Origin: Eremophila alpestris peregrina
Lineage: Eukaryota > Chordata > Aves > Passeriformes > Alaudidae
DNA length: 64,000 nucleotides
Reading direction: 5' to 3'
Assembly (NCBI GenBank): GCA_009792885.1
Contig: WMCF01000026.1
Span: forward strand, 1,116,001 to 1,180,000
Shown piece by piece: positions 22,201 through 35,400 of this stretch; position 1 is the first letter of the stretch, and each line of letters starts with the position of its first letter. A program made the translations under genes and the position numbers. Below the pieces are notes generated by a model, which was given only the letters and a program-made list of their open reading frames with translations, did no database searches and had not been told where the DNA came from.

Positions 22201-24695
22201 TTAGGAAGTTTGGAAAATGCACTCTAAGAATCTGAAAAACAGATCTCACTTCATTATAACACCTCTGCATTAATAATTATCTCCCTTGACTACACTGCCA
22301 TCCCAATTGTCCTGAGCTTCATGTTGCCATGGCTGGACTGTTCCTCTCACCCAGGCAATGACTCTAAATCTGGTTCAGATATGGCTGAGGGCAGACAGAG
22401 GGCACATGGTACTGGAGGGCACAGACAGACTTACCATGCACTGAGTTCAGTGCTGGTGTCTCAACAGCTGGAGACCTGATCACAGCCCAGGTAGCTGCAG
22501 CCTTGCTGGGAGAACCCAAACAACTGTCCTTTCCCATGAAGTCAGTGTGTAGACTGGGTAGGAAGCAGCAGCTCAGCTCAGAGCTCAGTTTTCTAATGTC
22601 GAACCTTAATATATTATTTATAGGTAAATCTAAAACTATAAAGAGCAATTTTAACAGCAATTGCTAAAGTGTTCATTTAGCTCTTCATCTCAATAACACT
22701 CTATATGGCTTTTCCTGTATTGATTATTTGGCTTTGAGATGCAAAAAGTTCACATTAAAATGTCATTGGAAATAGTCATCGGTATAAACCAAAGCATTCT
22801 GGCAATCTGAGAAAGTCTTTTTTTCCCCTCTAAGTCCATTCAGAAAATGTTGTGTTTCTCTGTTTTAGGTAAGATCCAAATAGAACTGACAGTGCTGAAC
22901 ACAGCATTTGGAACTAATAAATGAGGTAGTGCAATTACTACCTAATAATGAGCCAATATAATTATATGATGACTTAAAAAAATCTATGTGTTTTGAGTGT
23001 GACTGAATCAATGTAGACTCAATGCACATGCTAGGTCAGTGTATTGGTATTCTGGATAATGCTTCATCTATACATGGGTTAACATTGGTTGTAAATTATC
23101 TCAATTTATATCTGCCTATAGTCTGTTGGTGTATTACATCTATGTCAAATAACATGTATGTTAAACTTTGTTATTTCTATAAAAACCCTATGCTTAATAC
23201 TTTCAACACTTTTAATGTTATAGTCATCATCTATAATCTGCTTTAAAGCATGAAGATGTGAGTTTTCTTTATGAGTGTATTATTTTGTGCTACATATTTG
23301 AAAAATGTTTTGCATTACTTGGGTGAAGACGGTTTGAAAAGGATTTTTTTTAAAAGCTTTAGAAAAAAAAATCATAATTTATTTTGGCATAAGGACAGGC
23401 TTTGGCTGTCAAGGTAGAGATTCATGGCAATTGTTTCTTAGTTCCTGAAATATGAAAGTATGTAATCATGCAGACTCCCTCAGCTATGAAATAAATGTTG
23501 TGAGAGATGTAGTCAGAATTAAAAGAGTAATGGTAAAAAAAAAAAAAAGGAGCTTCAACTGAGAAAATTACTCAAAAGTACTCTACAAGACCACAAAAAA
23601 CTGACTACACTGAGACTGTGCTTATTTAGAATTGATGGGGTTATTGTATCTCTCACTGCTTCTCTTCAGTCTTGTGTGCTAGAAGACTTGAAAGAATCTC
23701 CACTTTACGCAGTCTGGGTATATTATTGTCTTGATTTTACTGGCAACCCATCCTCAGGTCATTCTCTAATACCCACTAAGATGCTTTGGGTTTTAGATTG
23801 TTGCATTTGAATTTAATGTACACTGAAGTGCAGAACTAGCTTCCCTATCAATAATACAGTCAAACTACAGTATTTTCTTTAAAAACACTCTCCCAACTAC
23901 ACTCATTGCTAACAGACTATTATAACATTTCAAGTGAGAGACAGAAAGATTGATGAATCATTACCTCTTGAGAATCTGTGAAAAATCTAGAAATTCATTG
24001 GCTTATTCACCTGTAACTCAGTTCCTACTTGTGTGTAACTATTATGCTTCTAAAGATTAAACACCTATTAAACCATAGTGCCTGGTTCTGGCCTACAATT
24101 TTGTGCCACCTGTGTTGTTGCAGTATCACAGGGTACCAAGACCCATATGAACTGAATCAGCCATGTAGATTGAATTGTTTGTGGTTATTACAATGTGTTG
24201 TTTAAATAAGGAGAGGCAAAAGTGTTTCTGAAGATGGAAATCTCTATGCAGCTGAATCATAGGAAGGATTCTTTTACTCAGAAGATCACAATATGAAGAC
24301 AGAAAACAGTTTTCTCACTAATCACCCACAACATTTGCAAAAGTTAAAGTCTCTGGTATAATTTCTGGTAGTGTGAAATTTTCAAAAATACATCACTTTT
24401 TAAAAAAAATCTGTATTTTATTTTCAAGATTTGAGCTGTTCCATGGATATTCTCCAGTGCTTTGCACCTGCAAACTACACGTATGATTCCAAGGCAGGGA
24501 TGGTCCACGCAGGGGTCTGTAGAACAAGAAGAGGACCAAATATCTGAGAGTGAGATTCTATGTGGGTACGTGAGTACGACCACACATAAGTCAGATATTA
24601 TACATTCAAGAAATGACTGTGCATCAAATGCCACATTTTTTTGCAATGTGAAGCTTCCCAGTGAGGCATTTGGGACTGCCTTGTGGGAGTGTATG

Positions 24696-24718
24696 TGTAT
24701 ATATATATATATATATAT
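24696..24718. repeat. (TA)n microsatellite
   Basis: About ten TA units following GTATGTG, ending in TATGTAAGTG. Confidence 0.85.
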
Positions 24719-26357
24719 GTAAGTGCATGCAGTAAGGCAGTAAAAGGCAGTAACAGTGCCTGCCTGTAACCAGTGGTCTCAATGTTTGCTTTGAGTTGAT
24801 AGAGTTGATATCTACTTTAAACTACTTTAAACATTTCACTACTTACAAGTAGGACATGGATATAAAAGCTGGCATGAACACGCCCCACTTTTGGACAACC
24901 CTTGAACTCAGAGGATAGAAAAGATAGACAAGGGAAAAGGTGCCGGTAATTTGAAAAGTATGAAAATCACTTTGGGTAGACTTTACACTGTCTATATTTA
25001 TACACTTTCAGGAAATATTCTTCCAAAAACCTAATCCATAATGAATATTGTCAGTGACACCTAGGAAAATTGGTAGTCACTGTCATTCATCAGTGTACAA
25101 AAGTCTCCATTAATAAAGTCATTTAAACCAGTGGGATGATTACAGTGAAGGCCAGTTTTCTCAAAGCCAAATAGAAAATGATGTGCTTAAATATCTTAAC
25201 GTTTCATTTAAAGAAGGGCATTAGTGTGATTTTTACAGTGGGTGCTAGTTTTTGCTCTAGAGAATGCTATATGACATATGCTGAGACTTCATCATCTAAA
25301 TGAATTACTTCTGAATTAATTTTCAGTCAACTGTTAGGTTATCTATGGGCTCAAGGAATGAATAGCTGCTGAAAACTGCTTTATACTCACAGCCAGTGAG
25401 CTTTTATGACCCTTTTCTAGTTGCATACTTCTCTTTTCTTTGCCCAGTAATAATGGTCTTTCCCCCAGATTTGATACCATATATGCTCTGAGGTGAAATA
25501 AAGAGAAGAAAGGAAGAGATCTGCTTAATCTCACAAACGAAAGTCCTGAAGGGGTTACAGTGGCTAAACACATTCTTGGCACAATGCTGAACAAGTCTTG
25601 AACTGTTGCTGACATGAGGTAAGTGGGTCTAGCTTAGTTATACCAACTTCAGAAAGTCTGCACTTGAGTATCCTTTAGCTTCCTCTGAACACATGACAAA
25701 AATCTCAGGGAATCTTTGTGCCTTTTTCTTTACAAGAGGGAAGAATGCCAGTGGTTTACCCAATTCTTTTCTGCTAGGTCTCGAAAGTAATTCAGAGATT
25801 AAAAAATTTAGAGATTAATGGAAAATATATACACAGCTTTTTCTTAAGCTGTCACATCCCAGTATAGACACCTAAGGATGTTGAGATGACATCAATCATA
25901 TAAAGCTGAAAAAGACTTGTGAATAAGTTGCAAAATCAAACTGGAAGGTCCAGCATGACTTAGGCAGCATTTAGTTCAGCTCCATGGCTCCTGAAAGCCT
26001 AAACCTGTAATTTTCCATGTATCCAGGACTGACACAAAGTCCTGCCTTATCTCCATGATAGTTTTCCATCTAAAGCTGACAAGGACCCTAAAGCTGACGT
26101 CATGTTCTCTAAGTGAGCTTAGTCTTTTGATAATATTTAGGTTATGGGCATTTAGTATAATTTTTAATTACTAGTTTTTAGTAATTTTACTCTTTGCATA
26201 GCATTTAGTGTACTAGCTTCAAAGGCAGAAAATGTGGGTTCAGTTAAATCCTGGAAGTTGGTTGGATTGACTGTGGATAGCTCAGCAAAGGTGTCAGGGT
26301 GTGAGACACATATTAGGTTGTTTGGGTGGGTGGAAGGTTTTGGAAGTTTGCTTTTCT

Positions 26358-26378
26358 TCTGTCTCTCTCTCTCTCTGC
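26358..26378. repeat. (CT)n microsatellite
   Basis: CTGTCTCTCTCTCTCTCTGCC, a short pyrimidine dinucleotide repeat in a pyrimidine-rich setting. Confidence 0.75.
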
Positions 26379-26593
26379 CTTCCTCTGCCAATCTGCAATG
26401 TACACACTGTTCTTGTTTCTTCCAAAGTGATTTTTCCTAGTTTTCTTCCTGTTTTTTCCTGTACCTACAAGATGTCATCCTCTATTAAAAAAAAAAAAAC
26501 AAAAACTCCTTAAATAAAATTTTCACAGCACAACATGTAGATTGAGAGACATAAACAAAATCTTGCAACATCTCCTACTGATTTGAACTGAAC

Positions 26594-26765
26594 TTCATAG
26601 AATCATAGAGCATTTTAGGTTGGAAGTGACCTTTAAAGGTCATCTAGTTCAACCCCTTTCAATAAGCAGGGATGTCTTCAAAAAGATCAGATTGCTGAAA
26701 GCCCTGTTCCACCTGACCTGGAATGTTTTCTAGGGGTGGGGCATCTACCACCTCTCTGAGCAAAC
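26594..26765 (-). mobile_element. CR1-type 3' end, antisense (copy 1 of a shared composite)
   Basis: CATAGAATCATAGAGCATTT, GTTGGAAGTGACCTTTAAAG, GTCATCTAGTTCAACCCC, then GAATGTTTTCTAGGGGTGGG, CATCTACCACCTCTCTGAGC: the standard antisense order of the avian CR1 3' untranslated region. After 26765 the CR1 match ends and about 100 bp follow that recur beside the copy at 29.2 kb. Confidence 0.85.
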
Positions 26766-26862
26766 ATAGTTTCTTTACTGTTGTTCATTGATATTGATGT
26801 GCATGTTGTACTAGTACAACTGTTTGGAGCACTGTGCTATAAAATATTATTCAAATGACACT
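26766..26862. repeat. Non-CR1 segment shared with 29354-29452
   Basis: Both places carry, right after an antisense CR1 end, a similar sequence: ATTGATGTGCATGTTGTACT here and ATTGCTGTGCATGTTTTACT at 29.39 kb, then CACTGTGCTATAAAATATTA here and GATTGTGATATAAAGTGTAA there. Divergence is high but the order is kept. It may be the body of a composite or SINE-like element with a CR1 tail, or an unrecognised CR1 subfamily. Confidence 0.5.
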
Positions 26863-26874
26863 TATTTTTTAAAA

Positions 26875-26896
26875 AAAGTCCAAAGGGACTTTTTCC
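26875..26896. repeat. Short hairpin
   Basis: AAAAAGTCC, loop AAAG, GGACTTTTT: nine-base perfect arms at the junction between the shared segment and the next CR1 fragment. No T-run terminator function is expected in a vertebrate Pol II setting. Confidence 0.6.
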
Positions 26897-27190
26897 CGGG
26901 ATGGGACATCTACAACCTCTCTTGGCAACCTGTTTTAGTGTTTTACCACCCTCATGGTAAAAAATTCTCCCTCTTATCTAGTCTGAACCTACCCTTTTTC
27001 AGTTTTAAGTAAATATTCCTTGTCCTACTGCTATAGTCATAACTAAAAAGTCTGTCCCCATCTTTATTTTAAGTTCCTTCTAGGTATTGGAAGGCCATAA
27101 AAAGGTCTCCTGGGAGCCCTCTCTTTTCTAAGCTGAACAGCTCCAACTCTCCTGGCTGTTCCTTACAGGAGAGGTGTTCCATTCCTCTCA
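26897..27190 (-). mobile_element. CR1 LINE 3' fragment, antisense, second copy
   Basis: GGGATGGGACATCTACAACC, TCTCTTGGCAACCTG, TTTTACCACCCTCATGGTAA, AAATTCTCCCTC, CTTGTCCTACTGC, GGTATTGGAAGGCC, AAAAAGGTCTCCTGGGAGCC, AAGCTGAACAGCTCCAACTC, TTACAGGAGAGGTGTTCC: the antisense order of CR1. It repeats the CATCTACCACCTCTC part already present at 26745, so this is a separate or duplicated piece and not a simple continuation. Confidence 0.85.
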
Positions 27191-29174
27191 TAAATTTGTG
27201 GTTTGAAACTGCAACAATACACAGAGTGCACATGATGAATCCAAAACTGTGACTGTGATGAAAAACTGAAAATTTTGCTATCTAAATGAATTCTGTGCTC
27301 TAGTGAAACTACAGATGTTCTGCTAAATCATCCATGCAGTTCTGAATAATATAAATACAAAGACTAGATCCAGTATTAACAGTCTTTCCTTTTAGTCTTG
27401 TGTAGTCTGCAAACTGAGGCTCACTCATAGAAGAGCGTACAAATATTTCCCTTAGGAGTACACTTTGGAGTTGAAGAGTGACTCAAAAATCTTATGAATG
27501 AACTCCTGTGCTTAAATCATAAAGAAGGCAGACTGCAGGGCACTGAGGTCATAAGTCAAAAAGCACAAGGTTGCTGCCCCATCTATTACTGCCTTCTCTG
27601 CTTTCAGACTTAAATACCTCTATGGTAAACCTAAATACAAGTACTATGGTTTATTACAGAATAAAATTGACCAGACACTCACAGTAAGAACATTTCATCA
27701 CTTCATTAGATATTAGAAACTATTTGTATATAATAGATGTGGGTCCATCCATCACCTTTTTAAATATTTTTCTTTGTTTAAACAATATTTCATCAAATTA
27801 AATATGTTACAGAGCAATCCGTCCAAGTGCCTGGCTTTCTGCAGGAGGTGATAGTGATGATAGAAAGTGTAATTGTTTGGGCCACAGCAAGAGCTTTTTT
27901 TTCCCTGAAGATCATTGGGTTTTATCAATATTACTTTTTTAGAGGCAGTAATTCATGAAACAAAAACGCTGGGCAAATACAGCATTGAACTTTCATTTCT
28001 TTTTCACCTGTCAGGGACAAATTGCACATACCCAGGAAAGGGCTCCTTTGAGTGTGAAGAGTGAAATGTGACTAGATGTGGCATGGTAGCTCTGGTTCCC
28101 CACATCGTTTACTTTCTGTATGGAGGCACTAGAGGGAAGTTGTGGACAGACTGGTGGTCATGGCATAAGTTATCAACATCCCTTCCACTACTCACACACA
28201 CTTTTATTGCACATGCTTGCACAGCGGAAATCATTAAAGCACTAATGCTACACAGCCCAGGATTTTGAGAGGAAAACTTTAGTCATAAATTTTTTTCAGG
28301 TACTACTTGTACCAGACTTTTATTCTACTGTCTTGCATACAATTGCCATTAAATGTAGGTGTTCTTTCCTGCAATATTTTGCATCAATGCTGTAGTGTTC
28401 TCAGTATGATTTTTAAAATATGTATTTATTTTTTTATTTAAATAATATTTGCCTAGGCAGGTTACATGAATGATTGGGAAACATTATTAAATTGCTCTAT
28501 GAATGCAGCATCTATTTTAAAATTTCATAACCTCAACTTGATTGTATAGTGAAATTCTGTAAAGTCAAAACTATTCAAATACAATTTGTTAGATTCATGT
28601 AAACACTGTGTTTCACAGGAAGAAAATTTGTCCAATTTGATAGTGGATAATATGATTTATGTTTATAAAATTTGCAGTTAAATACATGGTTAAATGCCAA
28701 CATACTACAATTATTTCACATGATGAAAATTTGTTCCAGAGAAAAACTAATTGGAGGTAAATTAAAATTAATGATTGGGAACATGTCTTTTTTTTTTCTA
28801 AATAACTTCTCCTAGTAAAGAGATTAACTTTGAGAACCTACTCTGAAATATGGGATATTCTGTGCAGTATCAAGAAAAAAGAATCTCAAACTGTTCTCCA
28901 TTTGGTACAAAAGTAAAAACATTGTGCATTTCAGCACTGATGTTTCTCTGCTGCAGTTTATTTCATTTGGGTCAGTTTGTTCAAAGGTTTGATACTCAGG
29001 TATTCATGGGTGCTTGAGAGTCATCTGCTTGTATTCCATATTGGAAGATATTAAAATATTACGTCTTTATTGTTAACTGCCATATAGCATAGGAAGCATT
29101 AAAAATCGAGCATTTTGACCTTCAGCAATGCAGACAGCTTGAAGAAATTCCTGTTCTCCTATTCTGCTTTTTGC
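27191..29174. other. Intergenic, nothing recognised
   Basis: AT-rich, between two CR1-bearing stretches. No exon-like segment or RNA gene seen. Confidence 0.35.
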
Positions 29175-29175
29175 C

Positions 29176-29353
29176 ATAGGATTACAGAATGATTTGTGTT
29201 GAAGCGGGCCTTTAAAGATCATTTTGTCCAACCCTTCTGTGATGAGAAGGGACACCATCAACTAGATTGGGTTATTCAAAGCTCCATCCAACCTGACCTG
29301 GAATGTTTTCAGAGATGGAACATTTACCACTTCTCTTGGCAACCTGTTCCATC
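29176..29353 (-). mobile_element. CR1-type 3' end, antisense (copy 2 of a shared composite)
   Basis: ATAGGATTACAGAATGATTT, GCGGGCCTTTAAAGATCATT, TTGTCCAACCCTTCTG, CATCCAACCTGACCTGGAAT, GTTTTCAGAGATGGAACATT, CTCTTGGCAACCTGTTCC. Same CR1 order as at 26.6 kb, older-looking. The sequence that follows matches the segment after copy 1. Confidence 0.8.
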
Positions 29354-29452
29354 ATTGCTTCTCAATTGCTGTTCTCATATTGCTGTGCATGTTTTACTTA
29401 TATAACTTTTCAGGGATTGTGATATAAAGTGTAATTTAAATCATCCTAATGA
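29354..29452. repeat. Non-CR1 segment shared with 26766-26862
   Basis: See the partner at 26766. Here CTCATATTGCTGTGCATGTT and GGGATTGTGATATAAAGTGT align in the same order and spacing. Confidence 0.5.
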
Positions 29453-32400
29453 TCCTATAGAGTGAGTGCACAGCTTTAGTGCTAACTCAAAATAGAAGTG
29501 TGCCTAAAAAGGTTCTGCAGTACAGCAGCACTGGTGGGATAGCCCTGTTGGCTACTCAGTCCTGCAGAGTTGCCTCATGCCTGTATTTTTCCATCACATT
29601 ATCTGTATTTTATCTAGTGCTGTATTATTTGTTCTTGGATGCATCTTCTTCCTGGAAATGGATGGAAGGTCACCACTGATAAAGAACTTACATCAATATT
29701 TCCTGGTCTCTAATTAGGACAAATGGAGAAGGGAGACTTTGGAGAAAGCAGTCTTGATTCTCTTGTGCCATTTCCACAGTCCTAAATCGGTACCCAAATC
29801 CTGCCATTCTCATTTCAGTTCCCATGAATGAAATTTATATTTTCAGGTTTATTTCTGCACAAAATATCATTAACAAATTATTTAGTTAATTTGATAAAAG
29901 CAAAATTAAAGCAGTGTGTTGTCAGTAATATAATGACCTTCAATGTTCTTCCAAAATGATGGCTTAGTAACCATAAATCAAAGTGGATGCACCAAACTGC
30001 AGATAAAAGTAAGGGAAATGGCTGTCAAACCTGTTCTCTGAAAATAGATCTCCTAGCTATAGTTATAAATTATGTAAAAAAAAAGAACATAAGATTTTCA
30101 TGTGTATTCTGAATCTTAAAATGAAATGTTGTTAAGGTGATTATCCTGCCATGGCTGGCACCTTTCAAAAAACAATATCTTTCAAAAAAATAATACACTT
30201 GCATTATTCGATAGCCTGTCAGAAGTAGAAACTCTTTTTTCCTGCAGAGATGAAGCAGGCGATCACTCACTCTTCCTTGTATTTTTTATTGATATTAAAA
30301 AGAAAATAAATTAATATAAAAATAAAGTGTCATTTTATTCTCTGAGCCAATAATCTGCTCAACCTACGGATTAGAGAAAACTACATTTATCTTCAATTTA
30401 AAAGGGAAAAGCATTAATGCACTTTTCCACATACATTTAGAAAGTTTTCAGAAGAATGAAGTTTCCTACCTAACATATATACTCAAATCTCAGAAACTTG
30501 GAAATTAGATGATCCTATTCTTTACCTCAATGATTTTTGAAGAATGTCATGTATTTATCATAAGACATTTGCTGGCAAAAGTCTGGGGGAATAGTAGCAT
30601 TAGTTGTGAATATCCTACTTCTTGACATTTAAATTATACCATTTGGACATTATTCAAAATCTCTTGACATAGCTACAGCAAGTCCCATCCACTGAAATTA
30701 AATAGTTGGAAATTCAATGACAGAAGAAAAAGGCACCTAAAATGTTTGATTACAATGATGTGTAGCTGCTTCAGCCATTACAATGTCACAGCAAGGTTAT
30801 GAGACATTTCCATTTTTAACAATCTTAATGGGTTTGTGTCCGGAAGTCCTTATTAAATTACAGACTATTTGATTTGTCACTCTTAGGCTTAGTCTATATA
30901 TCTGGGATGGAGGAATAAATGGTAATGTGATCTATCTTGGGAATTAAAGTGGATGTTGCTAGTTGTACCAGTACTATAATGCCAGTTATATAAAACATAA
31001 GTATGTTCTCTCTGCAGAGTTTTTGTGTGCAGTATTGTCACTGGCTGAAAGTTTCTGAAGCAGTGAAACTGCTTAGTTGTCCTTTCCCCATTACAATAAA
31101 CTGTGAATAAGTGCCTAATTAACACACAAAGAATGTGAAAAAAAAATTCATAAGAAGACTTGAAATTTGTCTAAGTTTAAGGAAAATATAGAAAGAATTA
31201 ATTTTAGACTTCTAAAAGGTTTTCCAAAACCTTACCACCTCAAATGTTTTATAAGGAGTCGTGAGATATTTTTGTCTGGCTTTTTGTGTACATGCCTACA
31301 TTCATTACCAAGTTACCTTGACTTAGCCACTTTATGGAAAATTGACTGCAGAAAAGTAATAGCAGAGGCAAACCCAAGAAATTACTCTTTTTATCCTACT
31401 TATTTCAGTTCAGCATTCTCGTTGTGATAATTTTGCAGTGATTTAATAAAAGTGAGATTTCTAAATATTTCTTAACATTTGTAAAAATAAAACCCAGAAT
31501 GTTAAGTAAGTGTAAATCCTATTTAAATACATTTAAGTATTTATAGAATTTATACAATACAATTATCTAAGTCAATACTAAAATATTAAAATGATAGTGC
31601 TTCAATACCAGAACCTGAATTTATATGCAATGTATATAATTCTTGCTCTTGTAAATCTATATTGCCTTCTAACTTTCAAGATTAGAATTGCTAAGCTTAA
31701 TATTGTCCAATGTTTTGCATATAATAAATTTCATTAATAGAAAATATAGAAGGCAATAATTTCTGGATGGGGGGGATTGAACTATTCAATTATTTTTTTA
31801 AACTTTTATGTTGCATGTCTTACTATGAGTGTTTAAAATTGTTTAAAAATAATTCTTAGAGAGAATTGAAACTATTTTAAGGCATAGAGAAATTACTTTC
31901 AAATGCACAAGTAATTCCAACTGTGATTATTACTCATGGTCTTTAACAACTTGCAAATCCTTTAAAATGTCCATTAATGAAACATGCTTTCAAAATAGTT
32001 TTCTGAGAAATAGCTGTGCACTCTTATTTGTGTAGGACTGACTGCTGGTACTATCTCTAGGTGTACTTTCATTTTTAGCATTTCTGATTTTTGCCTTTGT
32101 TGTGTATTTTCATGCAGCTGTGTTTTTATAATATTATTTCTTATATTCTTTCCATGTCTTTAAGGAGATTAGCAAAGCTAAATTGTGTACCTTAGAATAC
32201 AATAACTAAGATGATAAAAGGCAAAGCAGTTTCTTACTACAACTCTGCTTTTAATGTCTAGCTCAAGTACTATGGGACCATTAGGGAAGCTAGAATGTGT
32301 CTTTGACATCCCATAAAAATAAATCTCTTTATCTCAGAGCTCTATTCAGTAAGGTACATCTGGAGAAAAAAAATCCCATTTGTATTCTGTGTTAGGAAAA

Positions 32401-35400
32401 TACTGCCATCCTAAGAGCTACAGATTACCATGGTTTTTAGTTTTCTTTTTTCTTACTTTGAAACCTGTCTACTGTTGAATTTAGGTGTGGTAATACTGGC
32501 CACTGCCACATCAAACCATGGGCATGGAAATGCCCATGAGCAATTCACAAAGTGCTTTTTGGCATTTGACCTCCTATAATGCAGGAAAATGAAAAACTGA
32601 AGGGATTTACAGAAGCCAATGTGCTGAGGGGAAAGATACCCTGAATGAAAAGCTGGTCCAGACAGAATCTGAGTTACCTCTCTGTGCTTGGAGAACTTAG
32701 ATGTCCAATGCTGCACTTGACAGAGGTGCTTATTTTAATTTGGCTTTTACAAGCCTTAACTTCTCCTGAATTACAACCATAAATCTTACAGTGACAACTT
32801 TATTTCTACCACTGTACCATTTCTACACTACTTCATAACTCTCTGGTAGCAAAACATTCCTTGCACTGGTTCTTGGAAGAAAATTTCTGCTTCAGCAATG
32901 ATCTGCTTGGATGTTAACTACAAACTTCTTAAAGAAAAGAGGCATGGAAAATGCAAAACTATACCATAAAATTTTCCTTACAAATATAATATAAATATCA
33001 TATGCTTTCATTCCACACTATGTTTTTTTCACTGGATATCTTAAAATTCCTTTCATTGTAAAACCAAACCTGATTTTTATTTTCAGAATCTTTATAACTT
33101 GTTGCATGGCACCAGGGTACCAATTCTATAAACAAGGAATATATTAGCATGGTCAAATGCAGATTTTTGGTTTTCACACAGCTTTTAGTCAAGATTTCAG
33201 AACATTTACTATTCTTAGGTTAAAAGAATTAAATTTTGTGCATTTCTCTAAATATTACATCTCTAGCTATCTCTGATTATCACTCATTTTTTGTTGGGCC
33301 ATATTTAGTTAAATACCTTGTTATTTTAGGGAATTACTAATTAATAATTCTAATTCATAACCTATGATTTAATTTACTTCCCATACATCTTTGAAGATGT
33401 GTGGATACCCAGATATGCATAGGTTTCTTCTGGAAGCTCTGAATTGTTAATGCTGTCCCAGTATAAGCCACTGGAATCCCCCACAAGTAAATATTCAAAT
33501 TTTTACTTAAGAAAAGCAATGGTCGTGTTGCTTGACTGTCCCGTAAAAAATTACTTCAAACAGGCCTCCAGGCTGTGTGTGTGGGAAAACCTGCTTCCAG
33601 AACTAACAGCACTGAGGCCAAGGGCACAGAACCTGTCCAAGGATTTCAGCAGCGTCCAGCAGATATTGATGAAAGATTTGTTATGTTCCCGCTGGTTAAA
33701 TTCCTCAGATCAGAATCAAGCCTCTTTCCACTAAATGTGGCAGTGTCTTGTGCTTATTTGCCAACAGCACATTTAAATCTGCTCTTTACTATTTCCATAC
33801 ATTTATTAAATTGCCAATGGATAATTTGTCTCCTGTTGATCTTTCTTTTAAAGACCATTTTCACTTCAGCACTTTATTGTTTTCCTTTTTTTTTTTTTTT
33901 AACTTTAGGCTATGAGCTTTAGTACTTCTTACACTCCGAGATATTACAAATGCCCCAAATTACATGGATAGTCAGGAGTAAGGGCAGAATAGCATCAGAC
34001 CCTTCATTTCTCTGCTCATCCATTAGCAAGAATAAAATAGAGATGAAAAATTATATTCCTGTTCTTTCATACATACATCCTCTTTGCATAACACCACTTC
34101 TACTACAGTAGCACTTTGAATAATTCATCATTTTGAATTATGGGAATATACTTTGAGCAAAATAAACCAGTAGTACAACCAAAATTGATGACTTTTTAAA
34201 AAGAATGCTTTAAATGGCTTCTCCAAGAAGGGCTAAGCATTTATTTTCATTTACAAATAGCAAGCACTTTGAGTTCTAATTATTCACCATTATTATAAAG
34301 GCTTTCTAAAATAAGACATAATAGTTTAAAATAGCAGTTTAAAGAGCTGCTTGATACATTGAAATGAAAAGTGAGAGTATGAAAAATACACTTCATTACT
34401 TCCAGCTGCCTCAGTGTCTTGGGGCACTATATTTACAGGGAGAAATATTCAAAATAAAGTAACCTGCAGAGCAATTTTATGGTGGACTTTCCCTCTTGTT
34501 GCATATAGTCATTTGACAACAACTTTTTCCATGTATTTGCATGCTGTACTGCACTACATTTGAAAATCATTTAGTGAGGGAAATGAAGAATTACAAGAAA
34601 GGGCTGAGTCCCAGCAGATTTTAGAGGATCAGAGTGCAGAAGAGGAAGCAATAATTTACTTGCAATAAGTGGGGAATGCAATCTGCAATGGCAAGATTGG
34701 ATTCCTGCATTCATGGGCAACCAATATGACATCTCTGATATTACATTGCCACAATTACAACTCTGTCTTATTTGAACCATAATGAAGTTGCAGACTGACT
34801 AGCTTAAAATGTACAAAAACCTTCTGTTACCCCTGGGCATCTGGGAACAGACCAGAACAAAAATTGCTGTTTCTGCATTGTTGGGTTACTGCAGTTGTTT
34901 TTCAGATAGACATGAAAGAGGGTTGGGTCTACAGGTTGTTCTAGGTTTATTTGGTACAGTTCTGCTTCTGCTTAAAGACACTATGCAGCAAATGCTCTTT
35001 CACTAACTATTCAGAAAACACATATCTCCATCTGAGCCAAAATTGTCCAGCTGGAAGAAATGGCATGCTTATAGAATTAAAGCAATTTCTGAGATACCTT
35101 CTCCTCTCTCTCAAAATCATGTGTAGAAAAGAAGCCAAAAGAAAATGGAAACACTGGAAGGAAAATAATTGATAGAAATTGTGTTTGTGACAGCTGGGAG
35201 TGAATGAGAATGAAAAATTATTTTTGCTGCTAGAGGAAGTAACTTTTAGGCTTTTCAGTTTGGAACTTTTCGAAAGACAAAAACTTCACAAACTTAGAAG
35301 AAAGCCTGGGAGTTTTATCAAGGTTCCAGATACAAATGGAGCCATGAACATACAGCACAACAAAAACGTTAAACAGAATGGATGCAAGAACAACAGCATT

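Larger units (their letters stand above)
17681..26590. other. Intergenic, mostly single-copy-looking
   Basis: AT-rich. It includes the C-rich block at 18374-18422, a palindrome at 19220-19231, a TA repeat at about 24696-24718, a CT repeat at 26358-26378, and exon-like islands at 21519-21627 (+) and 22435-22553 (-) discussed as findings. No supported gene. Confidence 0.35.

Noticed and set aside
24400..24560. Minus-strand terminal exon after TCTTCTTGTTCTACAG
   Set aside because: The acceptor is good and an AATAAA follows, but the plus strand is open too, no partner exon of fitting phase was found, and the evidence does not favour either strand.
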